Positions 1-7,671 are shown, numbered from the stretch's first letter. The stretch is 9,703 bases of DNA from Actinomycetes bacterium (GCA_021787775.1 JAJYLK010000022.1:1-9703); one strand, 5' to 3'. The notes: generated by a model not told the origin, from the sequence alone. Made by a program: numbers and translations.

Positions 1-1884
1 GGTTTCGACCTGGCCAGCGCCTGGACGGTAACCGCGCCGACGCGCGGTATCGCTGAATTCCTGGAGGAAGTGCGCTGCGGCCGCACCGGGATCGAAGGCT
101 CCCATGGCAGTACGCTGAAGCTGGCCCACACCATGCTCGGCCTGCTGGCTCATGGTGTCGACAGCTTCGAGCACAAGGAGAAAACGAAGGGTTTCGGTGG
201 TCTGGCCGACTGGGTGTCGCTTGGCTTCAGGGGGACCTCCGGCGGCGCCCGCAAATGGATGCACCTGGCATCGCTGGCGCTTGGCGGCGGCCGCACCGGC
301 GCCATCAGAACGGTGATGGGGGACGCGCGGCTGCGGAAGGCGCTGCTGCCGCTAATGGCGGCGTCGGTGAAGCCCGGCAAATGCGGTGGCGACCGGTTCC
401 ACAATCAGGTCTTCTCGCTGGTGAGCGCGGCCTGGGCATCCGGCATGGGTTCGACCATCTCCGACCTTTCGGAAATAACATTATTCAACGCGGTTGACAA
501 CCTGGACAAGATCGGCCGGCTGGTGGCGCTGCAGACGCTGCTGCTGCCGCATTCGCTGTCGGCTAATTATCACAGCCGCCAGCGGCATTTTCTCACGCGG
601 CTGGACAAGGAGATTTTCAACGGGCGGTCCGGCGGCGGCAAGGCCCGGCAGCCCAGGATCGGCCTGTTTACCGATACGTATGACGAGGTCAACGGCGTCA
701 CGAGCATCCTCCGGCGCCTGGCGGAATATTGCCAGCAGGAAGAGCGGCCGCTGGATATCATCTGTGCCGGCAACCAGCGGTCAGAAGGGCGCGTAGTCAG
801 GTTCCCCGCCGTGGCCGCCACCAACCTGCCGGAGTACGGCCAGCTGGACCTGAGCATCCCGCCGGTGCTGGAGGTCGTCAAGCACTGCGAGGAGCAGGAG
901 TTCGACCTGATCCATGCGGCCACTCCCGGACCGATGGGGCTGACGGCTTTTCTCGCCTCGCGCATCCTGCAGCTGCCCTTCGTGACCAGCTACCACACCG
1001 ACATTCCCCGCTGCGTTGGCCGCATCACCGACGACAAGCTCAACGAGGAAGTCGCCTGGACCTATACGCGCTGGTTCTACCGCCGCAGCGACCTCACTTT
1101 CGCGCCTTCTGTCTATACCAGCCGCGACCTCGCCAGCCACGGGCTCGACCGGCACAAGATGGCGGTGCTCTATCAGGGCATTGACGCGGACCGGTTCTCG
1201 CCGGAGATGCGTTCACGCCGGTGGCGCGAGCGGCTGGGCGGGGTCGATGGCAAGAAGATCCTGCTGTTCGTGGGCCGGCTTTCACGTGAAAAAGACCTGC
1301 ACTTCCTCGCGGAGTGTTACCAGGATATCAGATCGCACCGGGATGACGTCCATCTGGCGATCGTCGGCGACGGCCCCGAGCGGCGGGAGCTGGAAGCTCT
1401 GCTTGGCGAGCGGGCCACGTTTACCGGCTGGCTGGAAGGAGAAGAACTGGCGGCAGCCTTTGCGTCAGCCGATCTGTTCGTCTTCCCCAGCAGTGTCGAT
1501 ACCGCCGGCCAGGTGATCCTGGAAGCCCAGGCTTCCGGGCTGCCTGTGGTGCTTTGCGATGAGGGAGGCGCTTGCGAGAACATCGTGCCCGGCCGCAGCG
1601 GCCTGATGGCTCCCAGCCGCAGCCTGAGCGGCTTTACGCGCGTGATCGAGCAGCTGCTGGATTCCGGGGACGCGATGACGGCGATGGGGGCGGAAGCCCG
1701 GCGGATGGCCGAGGCGCGTTCATGGGAAAAGGTCTTCGCCGACATGTTCGACACCTACGCCGAACTTGTCAACTGGTGGCAGCCGCTATCCGCCGTTCGT
1801 ACCGAGGGTGAAGCCGGCGCCGGCCGCGATGATTCCTCGCGCGATTTCTTCCTCAGCCTCGGGCGCACAGCCGGCATCCGCTGA
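1..1884 (+). CDS. PHP-domain / GT4 glycosyltransferase fusion (5' partial)
   Basis: The frame is open from base 1, so the gene begins left of the window; 627 residues are visible. Residues 1-60 resemble the end of a PHP-type phosphoesterase domain as found fused to actinobacterial glycosyltransferases (the stretch beginning GFDLASAWTVTAP). A mostly helical linker follows to about residue 215. From R219 (RIGLFTDTYDEVNGV) to about 600 is a GT-B fold enzyme of family GT4: acceptor-side motif SYHTDIPR near 329, nucleotide-side motifs LLFVGRLSREKD at 421 and AIVGDGPE, and the sugar-nucleotide site as D500-x7-E508 within VDTAGQVILEAQASG. D instead of E at the first position is common in such enzymes. 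The likely role is cytoplasmic transfer of a sugar from an NDP-sugar to a lipid or envelope glycan; donor and acceptor cannot be read from the sequence. It ends at TGA 1882-1884, followed in frame by the deacetylase gene. Confidence 0.9.
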   Translation, partial: GFDLASAWTVTAPTRGIAEFLEEVRCGRTGIEGSHGSTLKLAHTMLGLLAHGVDSFEHKEKTKGFGGLADWVSLGFRGTSGGARKWMHLASLALGGGRTGAIRTVMGDARLRKALLPLMAASVKPGKCGGDRFHNQVFSLVSAAWASGMGSTISDLSEITLFNAVDNLDKIGRLVALQTLLLPHSLSANYHSRQRHFLTRLDKEIFNGRSGGGKARQPRIGLFTDTYDEVNGVTSILRRLAEYCQQEERPLDIICAGNQRSEGRVVRFPAVAATNLPEYGQLDLSIPPVLEVVKHCEEQEFDLIHAATPGPMGLTAFLASRILQLPFVTSYHTDIPRCVGRITDDKLNEEVAWTYTRWFYRRSDLTFAPSVYTSRDLASHGLDRHKMAVLYQGIDADRFSPEMRSRRWRERLGGVDGKKILLFVGRLSREKDLHFLAECYQDIRSHRDDVHLAIVGDGPERRELEALLGERATFTGWLEGEELAAAFASADLFVFPSSVDTAGQVILEAQASGLPVVLCDEGGACENIVPGRSGLMAPSRSLSGFTRVIEQLLDSGDAMTAMGAEARRMAEARSWEKVFADMFDTYAELVNWWQPLSAVRTEGEAGAGRDDSSRDFFLSLGRTAGIR

Positions 1885-1890
1885 CGCCGG
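1871..1890 (+). other. Short inverted repeat around the TGA between GT4 and PIG-L
   Basis: CCGGC (1871-1875) pairs with GCCGG (1886-1890), leaving a 10-base loop that contains the TGA at 1882-1884. Five G/C pairs are easily found by chance in such GC-rich DNA. It is listed because it encloses the only stop separating two ORFs in the same frame. Confidence 0.25.
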
Positions 1891-1905
1891 AGAAGCGGGG
1901 CCTGC

Positions 1906-2655
1906 CTGCCGCATCCACCGACCACACCCGCGTTCTTCCTGCTGGCTCATCATGACGACGAAATATTCATCGCCGCGACCATGCGGCGGCTGGCGCGCCA
2001 GGGTCCCGTGGCCGTGCTCTGGTTGAGCCAGGGCGGCCTCGGCAGTCCGCGGCGTCCCGCAGAATCCGTCAGGTCGATGGATATCATCGGTGTGCCGCGG
2101 CGCAATCTTTTCTTCCTGCGGCTGCCGGACAACAGACTGCTTGACTTTCTGCCGGAAATTGTTGAGAGGCTTCGCCACCTGTTCATCCGCTGGCAGCCGG
2201 CGTCGGTTTTTGTGCCGGCATTCGAGGGGGGGCACCAGGACCACGATACCGCGCAGCTGGCGGCGGCGCTGGCGCTGGCGCGTCTGGAGCCGCGGTCACG
2301 CCGGAAGCCGCGGCTTTACGAGTTTCCGCTCTATCATCGCCGTGTCGGCCGCCTGCCCGCGGTTGGCAGTCTGCTGCAGGATCCGGCGGCGCCGGTTCAG
2401 CAGACTCCGATGGAACTGCGGGACCGGCTGCTGAAGCAGAAACTGGCGCGCGTTTACGCCAGTCAGCGATTGATAGTCTATCCTTTGCTTGCCATCAAGG
2501 GAGGGCCGATGATGCTGCACCTGCGCGGCGAGCCTTACCGGGAGGTCCCAACCGGCCGGGATTATACGGCGCCGCCGCATCCGGGCCGCCTGGCTTATGA
2601 ATACTTCACGCGGCGGCGGTTTGGCCGGTTTGCGGCCAGGGCCGCGAGCTCATAA
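1906..2655 (+). CDS. PIG-L / LmbE-like zinc-dependent N-deacetylase, start uncertain
   Basis: PIG-L family enzymes remove acetyl groups from N-acetylglucosamine-type sugars (for example MshB in mycothiol synthesis). Both metal-binding motifs are present: AHHDDE (codons 1945-1962; family consensus AHPDDE) and HQDHD (from 2233). The order and the length of roughly 250 residues fit a complete family member. The start is a problem: between the preceding in-frame TGA (1882-1884) and the metal motif there is no ATG, GTG or TTG. The first ATG (1981) lies after AHHDDE and would delete it. I place the start at CTG 1906, with GGAGAAG at 1889-1895 as possible ribosome binding site; a frameshift from ATG 1829 in frame 2 or readthrough of the TGA are alternatives. 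It follows a GT4 gene, a pairing in which one enzyme adds an acetylated sugar and the next deacetylates it (inference). Its TAA stop overlaps the end of otsB. Confidence 0.8.
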   Translation: MPHPPTTPAFFLLAHHDDEIFIAATMRRLARQGPVAVLWLSQGGLGSPRRPAESVRSMDIIGVPRRNLFFLRLPDNRLLDFLPEIVERLRHLFIRWQPASVFVPAFEGGHQDHDTAQLAAALALARLEPRSRRKPRLYEFPLYHRRVGRLPAVGSLLQDPAAPVQQTPMELRDRLLKQKLARVYASQRLIVYPLLAIKGGPMMLHLRGEPYREVPTGRDYTAPPHPGRLAYEYFTRRRFGRFAARAASS

Positions 2656-3498
2656 TTCTTCGTCCGCCAGGATCTGCAGCACCAGCTCCATGCCGCTGAG
2701 ACGGTCGACCAGGAGGTCGCAGTAGCGTGGCAGTTCCGCCGGCATCTCGTCGGAGATGACACCGATGCCGACCATGAAGTTGTTCTTGCGCCGTTTCCGC
2801 TTCGCGAGCTCTTTGAGCGCGTCGATGTCCGTGGTATCGTCCCCGGCGTAGATGGCTTTCATCGCCCCCAGCTGGTCCAGCAGGCGGCCGACCGCAACTC
2901 CTTTATCGATCGGGACCGGCGGCCTGACTTCCAGCACCTTCCTGCCCTCGCGCGCCGCCAGGCCGAGCTCTTCGATCTTGGGGATGAACTTTTCCTGGAT
3001 GAGCGCCTGCGCCCGGTCCGGCTCCGGCGCGCGGCGGTAATGGAAAGACACGGTGGCAGTCTTGTCTTCGAGCATGATGCCGGAATCGACCATGTCAGGC
3101 AGGGAGCGGACATATTCCAGCAGCTCCCGGACCACGCTGATGTAAGGCTGCGCCTCTGCTGTTACCACCAGTGTCCGGCCCGGCAGCATCGTTTCAAAGC
3201 CATGATTGCCGATGTAAGCCAGCTCAGAGTTGCCGACGATGCGCTTGGCCTCGGTCGCCGGCCGGCCGCTGACCACCGTCACCGCCAGATAGCGATGTTC
3301 GATCTTGCGGATCAGACGCGCGAATTCCTGGGGCAGCGTCACCGCTTCGGGCTTTGGTTTGATCGCCGCCAGCGTGCCGTCCAGGTCGAAGAATACCGCC
3401 GTGGCGGCGGGGTCTTCAGTAAACGGCGCCAGCTTCTCCTGGATCTCGTCCAGGGAATCAGGCGCAGGTATTTTTTCTTTCAAGGATTTACGCGTCAT
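2650..3498 (-). CDS. otsB: Trehalose-6-phosphate phosphatase (HAD superfamily)
   Basis: Hydrolyses trehalose 6-phosphate to trehalose, the second step of the OtsA-OtsB route to this compatible solute. The 282 residues carry all HAD motifs in order: motif I FFDLDGTL with nucleophile D38 and acid D40; motif II SGR at 77-79; NHG at 98-100; the substrate-side EVRP at 190-193 with motif III lysine K199; and motif IV GDDTTD at 219-224. Length is typical of stand-alone bacterial OtsB. The start is ATG at 3498; no Shine-Dalgarno is visible. The gene is divergent from the exported protein gene at 3785 and convergent with the deacetylase gene, with stop codons overlapping over 2650-2655. No otsA is in the window, so OtsA must be elsewhere or T6P made by another route. 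An unusual lysine/arginine-rich patch (KRKRRKNN) sits at 233-240, after motif IV. Confidence 0.93.
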   Translation of the reverse strand: MTRKSLKEKIPAPDSLDEIQEKLAPFTEDPAATAVFFDLDGTLAAIKPKPEAVTLPQEFARLIRKIEHRYLAVTVVSGRPATEAKRIVGNSELAYIGNHGFETMLPGRTLVVTAEAQPYISVVRELLEYVRSLPDMVDSGIMLEDKTATVSFHYRRAPEPDRAQALIQEKFIPKIEELGLAAREGRKVLEVRPPVPIDKGVAVGRLLDQLGAMKAIYAGDDTTDIDALKELAKRKRRKNNFMVGIGVISDEMPAELPRYCDLLVDRLSGMELVLQILADEEL

Positions 3499-3540
3499 GT
3501 GCCAGAATGTTTAATCATGGGAAGCAGCGGTTTGCCACGC

Positions 3541-3553
3541 CCACGTTACGTGG
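3541..3553. promoter_or_regulatory. Perfect palindrome CCACGT-T-ACGTGG, candidate operator
   Basis: A 6-bp arm on each side of one central base lies in the space between two divergent genes, the position expected of a regulator binding site. On the minus strand a good -10 box TATGAT (3568 down to 3563) lies just upstream, putting the palindrome near the otsB transcription start, though no convincing -35 is seen. On the plus strand TTGCCA (3532-3537) and TATGCT (3557-3562) are possible promoter boxes with a long 19-base spacer that contains the palindrome. The symmetry is seen directly; operator function is inferred. The rest of 3499-3784 shows no gene I can support. Confidence 0.4.
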
Positions 3554-3681
3554 CGCTATGCTATCATATGCCCGGCAAGCCGGTCAGCGTAAACCGCAAG
3601 TCAAGGCGCTGGCACCCGGTTCTCCGGAGCGGCTCATCCGGCGCTGAAGCCGGTAAACCCGGTGATTGCGTCCGGCCGGCA

Positions 3682-3700
3682 CCGGCGATGGCCGGCGATG
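3682..3700 (+). repeat. Two copies of CCGGCGATG, one base apart
   Basis: CCGGCGATG occurs at 3682-3690 and 3692-3700 (period 10) in the leader upstream of the exported-protein gene. It may be chance in GC-rich DNA, or a small repeat in the 5' untranslated region. Confidence 0.35.
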
Positions 3701-3784
3701 CCGCACCGGTTAGCGGACCTGAAGAAATCCATTGCGCACGGCTCCAGATTGATATACCGCCTTTTACATGACAGGACGTGGCTA

Positions 3785-5779
3785 TTGCCGGCACGTCGGG
3801 CGCTGGCGCCCGCGGCGCTCACCTGCATCCTTTTTATTACAATATTTCTTTCCGGTCAACCAGAAGGAAGCTCTCCGGCGCGCGCCGACGATACGGGTAT
3901 CAACGTCGCCACCAGCCAGTACCTCTACCATCCCGGCGACAGGGTGACTTTCGATATCTCGCTCGACTCCGGCGGGCAGAAACTCTCCGGCGATCTCCTG
4001 CTGAGCGTCTACGCGCCGGCATCGCCGGCCGAGACAAATCCATTTCACGGCCAGCCGCTGGCGCAGCTGAGTGTGAGGAAGAATTACAGTCTGGCCGGCA
4101 AGGACCAGCTGGATTTCACGGCTTCTCTGAAGGATCTGAAGGCCGGCGCCGGCGGCTACCCCATAAGGGTGAGCCTGGCGAGCGGCGGTAAGGAGCAGCT
4201 GGGTGGCACTGCCTGGCTGGCGGTGGTCGGCCCTGGCGCACACGATCCGCTCGATCTGGTGCTGGTCTGGGCGGTGACGGCGCCGCCGGAGCGGGATCCT
4301 CAGGGAGAGTTCACGGGCACCTCGCTGATCGGGCGCTGCCAGGCGACTCCCAGGGCTCCCGACACGCTGCTGCAGGAGCGAGATATCCAGCAGAAATTTC
4401 CGGGCATCAAGACCACCTACGCGATTGAACCGGCGTTACTGGAGCAGCTCAGCGCGCTGGCATCCGGGTTTACACTGAGCACCAGCGACGGCGTCAAGCA
4501 GTACGGGGCGGATTCGCCCGAGGCGGTTGCGGCCGCCGGCTGTCTCGAGGGCCTGAAACAGATGTCAGGCGCGGACAACGTCGAATTCCTGTCTTCTCCC
4601 TACACATACACCGACCTGGCGCTGCTGGCAAAAGAGGGCTGGGCGGATGGCGACGGCCAGTACCGCATCGGCAATGATGTGCTGCAAAGCCAGCTGGGCC
4701 TGGCGCAGACACCGGCGGGCGCTTATGCCCCGGGAAACGACGTCACCACCGATTCGCTGCGTTATCTGGCCGCCACCGGCGGCCAGTACACGGTGCTCTC
4801 TGGCGCCGCGCGGATGGCCGTGCAAAGCCCGCCCGAGCTGGCGGGCGCCCAGACCTTCCGGCTGCGCGACATCGGCGGAGAGCGCATCACGGCCCTGTTT
4901 GCCGCCGATGATGCCTCGGGGGCGCTTCTGGGGGAGAAAGCCGATCCGGCCGCCTTCTTCGCCTCGCTGGCGAATGCCTATGATTCCAGCGGAAGCAGGC
5001 TGGAGATCGTCTCATCACCCGTGCCCGACCCGGGGCTCACCGAGCAGCAGCGCAACCAGGTCTATGACATTCTCAGCCGCGAGTCCTGGATCAGGACCCT
5101 GACGCTGGGGGAGGCGGCTCAGAAATACCGCCCCAGCACCGAACCGGCAACATTGTACCGGTACATCGATGCGGTTTCAGGATACATCTCCCAGACCTAT
5201 TTCCAGAAGCTGCAGGACGCGCACGGCTACTATGAGGGCTACCGCCTGGCAGTCTCGGCCGATGAGCCCGGGATGATATCGCTCTCGCGCAAGATGTTCA
5301 CCGCCGAGAGCGACTACTGGACCCGGCCGGACGCCTCGCCTGACGCGGTCAACCAGGGTCTGCCCTTTTTGCAGGACATCACCGATTTCACCCAGACCGA
5401 GTTCAGCCGGCTTTCCATCGCCCTGCATCTGCCGCTGTTGCAGGGATCGGCCTCCGGGGAAGCGACCATGGATGTGAATAATGGCGATTCTTATCCGGTT
5501 ACTGCCGATATTGTTCTTGAGGGTGATAACGTCAATTTCCCCGGCGGTGGGATCCAGCATGTGACGTTGCAGCCCGGGCCGGCACAGTTCAAGGTCGCTT
5601 ACCGGGGTTCCGGATGGACGCGGCTGAAGGCCTCCATCGAGTCCGGCGGGCAGGTAATCGTGGACGACAGCGCTACCATCCACCCGATCTCGGGCCGTGC
5701 CTGGATCGTCATCATCGTGGCGCTGGCAGCGCTGGTTTCCGGAGCCGCCTACATGCTACTGGTGGTCCGCCGCCGTTAG
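3785..5779 (+). CDS. Exported, C-terminally membrane-anchored protein with GH57/DUF6049-like core
   Basis: The frame is open from GTG 3662, but TTG 3785 is preferred: AGGA at 3773-3776 lies 8 bases upstream and the product then begins with a textbook signal peptide (MPARR, hydrophobic core, cleavage after ARA at residue 34). The 664-residue protein continues with a beta-rich segment (HPGDRVTFDISL near 49-60). A central region follows whose pattern resembles the GH57-like/DUF6049 proteins of Actinobacteria: DLVLVWAVTAP (156-166), YAIEPALL (212-219), LSSPYTYTDLALLA (269-282) and TTDSLRYLAATGGQYTVLS (321-339). An Ig-like domain lies at about 544-631 and a transmembrane helix at about 640-661, ending in RRR, so the bulk lies outside the cell. 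Catalytic residues cannot be assigned, so a glycan-binding or structural role is as likely as hydrolysis. Family assignment is from remembered patterns only. Confidence 0.75.
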   Translation: MPARRALAPAALTCILFITIFLSGQPEGSSPARADDTGINVATSQYLYHPGDRVTFDISLDSGGQKLSGDLLLSVYAPASPAETNPFHGQPLAQLSVRKNYSLAGKDQLDFTASLKDLKAGAGGYPIRVSLASGGKEQLGGTAWLAVVGPGAHDPLDLVLVWAVTAPPERDPQGEFTGTSLIGRCQATPRAPDTLLQERDIQQKFPGIKTTYAIEPALLEQLSALASGFTLSTSDGVKQYGADSPEAVAAAGCLEGLKQMSGADNVEFLSSPYTYTDLALLAKEGWADGDGQYRIGNDVLQSQLGLAQTPAGAYAPGNDVTTDSLRYLAATGGQYTVLSGAARMAVQSPPELAGAQTFRLRDIGGERITALFAADDASGALLGEKADPAAFFASLANAYDSSGSRLEIVSSPVPDPGLTEQQRNQVYDILSRESWIRTLTLGEAAQKYRPSTEPATLYRYIDAVSGYISQTYFQKLQDAHGYYEGYRLAVSADEPGMISLSRKMFTAESDYWTRPDASPDAVNQGLPFLQDITDFTQTEFSRLSIALHLPLLQGSASGEATMDVNNGDSYPVTADIVLEGDNVNFPGGGIQHVTLQPGPAQFKVAYRGSGWTRLKASIESGGQVIVDDSATIHPISGRAWIVIIVALAALVSGAAYMLLVVRRR

Positions 5780-5827
5780 CGCCCGGCACGATGCCTCCGG
5801 CTGGCAATACAAATTGAAGACACATCA

Positions 5828-6235
5828 GTGAAATCCATGAATAAAATCGCCGGCTTCCTTGGGGACGAGGAAGGCAGCTTCGTTATCAAGGTGGTTATTC
5901 TGGCAGTCGTGGTCGCAGTCGCGGCCGTCATGATCAGGGATGGGTTCGCGGTCTACTATTCTTACCGCGACACCAATTCGGTGGCGCAGGAGGCGGCCGG
6001 CGCGGCGGAGCTTGAGTGGAAGCAGAATAAAAACGATTTCACCGCCCGCGATGTTGCCACCGATTACTGCCAGAGCCACGGCCTGGTTTTTGATGATTTC
6101 CAGGTGCTGACCCAGCCCGAGCACGGTTACCAGGTCACCTGCTCTACTGACGTGCAGACCAAGGTCTACTACCGGCTGCCGTGGTTCAGGAACCTGATCC
6201 ACCGCGTTGGCACCGGCTCCGCCTTCGACAACTGA
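5828..6235 (+). CDS. Small single-pass membrane protein, TadE/Flp-pilin-like
   Basis: The 135-residue product has a short charged N-terminus ending in GDEEG (12-16), one hydrophobic helix at about 18-36, then [19 protein letters not shown] and a soluble C-terminal part. This arrangement is that of TadE/TadG-type pseudopilins or Flp-type prepilins, where cleavage follows the glycine. At the +5 position, where Flp pilins carry glutamate, there is lysine (K21), so classic Flp assembly is doubtful. Two cysteines (C81, C105) in the outer part could form a disulfide. The start may be GTG 5828 or ATG 5837; neither has a strong ribosome binding site. It begins 48 bases after the exported protein gene on the same strand and may share its mRNA. 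No tad ATPase, platform or peptidase gene is in the window. The family call is tentative; that it is a real gene is likely. Confidence 0.6.
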   Translation: MKSMNKIAGFLGDEEGSFVIKVVILAVVVAVAAVMIRDGFAVYYSYRDTNSVAQEAAGAAELEWKQNKNDFTARDVATDYCQSHGLVFDDFQVLTQPEHGYQVTCSTDVQTKVYYRLPWFRNLIHRVGTGSAFDN

Positions 6236-6255
6236 TAGCCCCCGCTTCGCAGCGC

Positions 6256-6284
6256 TTGCCAAGCCGGCGCCCGCAGGTTAATGT
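6256..6284 (+). promoter_or_regulatory. Candidate promoter for trpB
   Basis: TTGCCA (6256-6261, one mismatch to TTGACA) is followed after 17 bases by TAATGT (6279-6284), a weak -10 box. A start near 6291 would give a leader of about 25 bases that includes the GGAGGT site. It is plausible by position but matches the -10 consensus at only three of six bases. Confidence 0.25.
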
Positions 6285-6304
6285 CCTTTTACCTGAAACG
6301 TTCT

Positions 6305-6310
6305 GGAGGT
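6305..6310 (+). promoter_or_regulatory. Ribosome binding site of trpB (GGAGGT)
   Basis: GGAGGT lies five bases before ATG 6316. It fixes the trpB start there, although the frame stays open upstream to 6181, and is the only full-strength Shine-Dalgarno site noticed in the window. Confidence 0.85.
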
Positions 6311-6315
6311 ATCTC

Positions 6316-7671
6316 ATGACGGTAAAAACGTTCCTTTCCGAAGACCGGCTGCCCACGCGCTGGTACAACATCGCTCCCGACATGCCCGCCGGCAGCCTCA
6401 AGCCGCCGCTCAATCCGGCGACCGGCGAACCGGTGGGCCCCGATGCCCTGGCGCCGCTGTTCCCGATGTCGATCATCATGCAGGAAGTCAGCACCGACCG
6501 GTATGTTGACATTCCGGAAGAGGTGCAGGAAATCTACAAGCTGTGGCGGCCCACGCCGCTGATCCGCGCCATGCGGCTGGAAAAGGCGCTGGACACGCCG
6601 GCAAAGATCTTCTTCAAATATGAGGGTGTCAGCCCGGCCGGCTCGCATAAGCCCAACACCGCTGTGCCGCAGGCGTATTACAACCGTGAGGCCGGCATCA
6701 AGCGCATCGCCACCGAGACCGGCGCCGGCCAGTGGGGCAGCTCGATGGCGCTGGCGACGCAGATGTTCGGCATGGAGTGCACCGTCTATATGGTCAAGAT
6801 CAGTTACCAGCAGAAACCCTACCGTCGCAGCATGATGGAGGTCTGGGGCGCCGAGGTGCTGGCCAGCCCCACCGACCGCACCAACTCCGGCCGCGCTATC
6901 CTCGAGCAGGATCCCGAATCGCTGGGCAGCCTTGGCATCGCCATCAGCGAGGCGAGCGAGGACGCGGCTACACACGAGGACTGCAACTACTCGCTTGGCA
7001 GCGTGCTCAATCATGTTTTGATGCACCAGACGGTCATCGGCGAGGAATGCCGCCAGCAGATGGAGATGGCCGGTGTCTATCCCGACATCGTCATCGGCTG
7101 CATCGGCGGCGGCAGCAATTACGCCGGCCTGGCCTTCCCCTTCCTGCGCGACCGGCTCGCGGGTGAGAAGAACACCGAGTTCCTCGCCGCGGAGCCCAGC
7201 TCCTGCCCCACGGTCACCAAGGGTTCCTACACCTATGACTACGGCGACACGCTCTGCTCCACGCCGCTGTTCATGATGCACACGCTCGGGCACGACTTCA
7301 TTCCGCCGGGGATCCACGCTGGCGGGCTCAGATACCACGCGATGGCGCCGCTGATCAGCGCTCTGGTGGACCAGGGTCTGATGGGCGCCGTGGCATATGG
7401 CCAGACGGAGATATTCGATGCCGGCGTCCAGTTTGCCCGCGCTGAGGGCATCATCCCGGCGCCGGAATCATCGCACGCGATCAAGGCGGCGATCGACAAG
7501 GCGCTGGAGTACAGGGAGAAAGGGGAAGAAAAAGTGATCCTCTTCAACCTGAGCGGCCACGGCCACTTCGACATGAGCGCGTACGATCAGTACCTCACCG
7601 GCAAGCTGAGCGATTACGCCTATCCGGAAGAGAAGATCAAGGAGTCGATGGCAAAGATCCCCAAAATGTAA
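6316..7671 (+). CDS. trpB: Tryptophan synthase beta chain, TrpB2 class
   Basis: A PLP enzyme that condenses indole with L-serine to L-tryptophan. The 451-residue length, the N-terminal [10 protein letters not shown] segment and the long insert around [19 protein letters not shown] mark the TrpB2 (TrpEb_2) class rather than the shorter TrpB1 of trpBA operons. Seen in order: [14 protein letters not shown] with the PLP lysine K112 and E104 before it; ETGAGQWG at 134-141; the phosphate-binding GGGSN at 264-268; [16 protein letters not shown] around 326-341; and the C-terminal SGHGHFD at 413-419. The protein looks full length. There is no trpA or other trp gene nearby, which is common for TrpB2; it may use free indole or a distant TrpA. 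Its TAA stop overlaps the first two bases of the terminal repeat of the downstream mobile element. Confidence 0.96.
   Translation: MTVKTFLSEDRLPTRWYNIAPDMPAGSLKPPLNPATGEPVGPDALAPLFPMSIIMQEVSTDRYVDIPEEVQEIYKLWRPTPLIRAMRLEKALDTPAKIFFKYEGVSPAGSHKPNTAVPQAYYNREAGIKRIATETGAGQWGSSMALATQMFGMECTVYMVKISYQQKPYRRSMMEVWGAEVLASPTDRTNSGRAILEQDPESLGSLGIAISEASEDAATHEDCNYSLGSVLNHVLMHQTVIGEECRQQMEMAGVYPDIVIGCIGGGSNYAGLAFPFLRDRLAGEKNTEFLAAEPSSCPTVTKGSYTYDYGDTLCSTPLFMMHTLGHDFIPPGIHAGGLRYHAMAPLISALVDQGLMGAVAYGQTEIFDAGVQFARAEGIIPAPESSHAIKAAIDKALEYREKGEEKVILFNLSGHGHFDMSAYDQYLTGKLSDYAYPEEKIKESMAKIPKM

Noticed and set aside
1981..2655. Deacetylase starting at ATG 1981
   Set aside because: This start would remove the AHHDDE metal-binding motif, which is intact just upstream in the same frame.
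3568..3771. 67-residue open frame (+) between otsB and the exported-protein gene
   Set aside because: No ribosome binding site, no recognisable motif, and the composition is that of GC-rich non-coding DNA; the region is better explained as an untranslated leader.
3662..3784. N-terminal extension of the exported protein from GTG 3662 or ATG 3698
   Set aside because: It would put 41 (or 29) basic residues before the signal peptide, and there is no Shine-Dalgarno site there, whereas TTG 3785 has AGGA at good spacing and gives a normal signal peptide.
6236..6300. Terminator hairpin between the pilin-like gene and trpB
   Set aside because: Only a weak 5-bp pairing (CAGGT/ACCTG) was found, without a following T-run.
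6181..6315. Upstream extension of trpB
   Set aside because: It overlaps the pilin-like gene in another frame, lacks family similarity, and the GGAGGT site fixes the start at 6316.
6289..7338. Long minus-strand open frame (349 codons) opposite trpB
   Set aside because: It is the antisense shadow of a clear TrpB2 gene; its product is low-complexity in character and shows no family motif.
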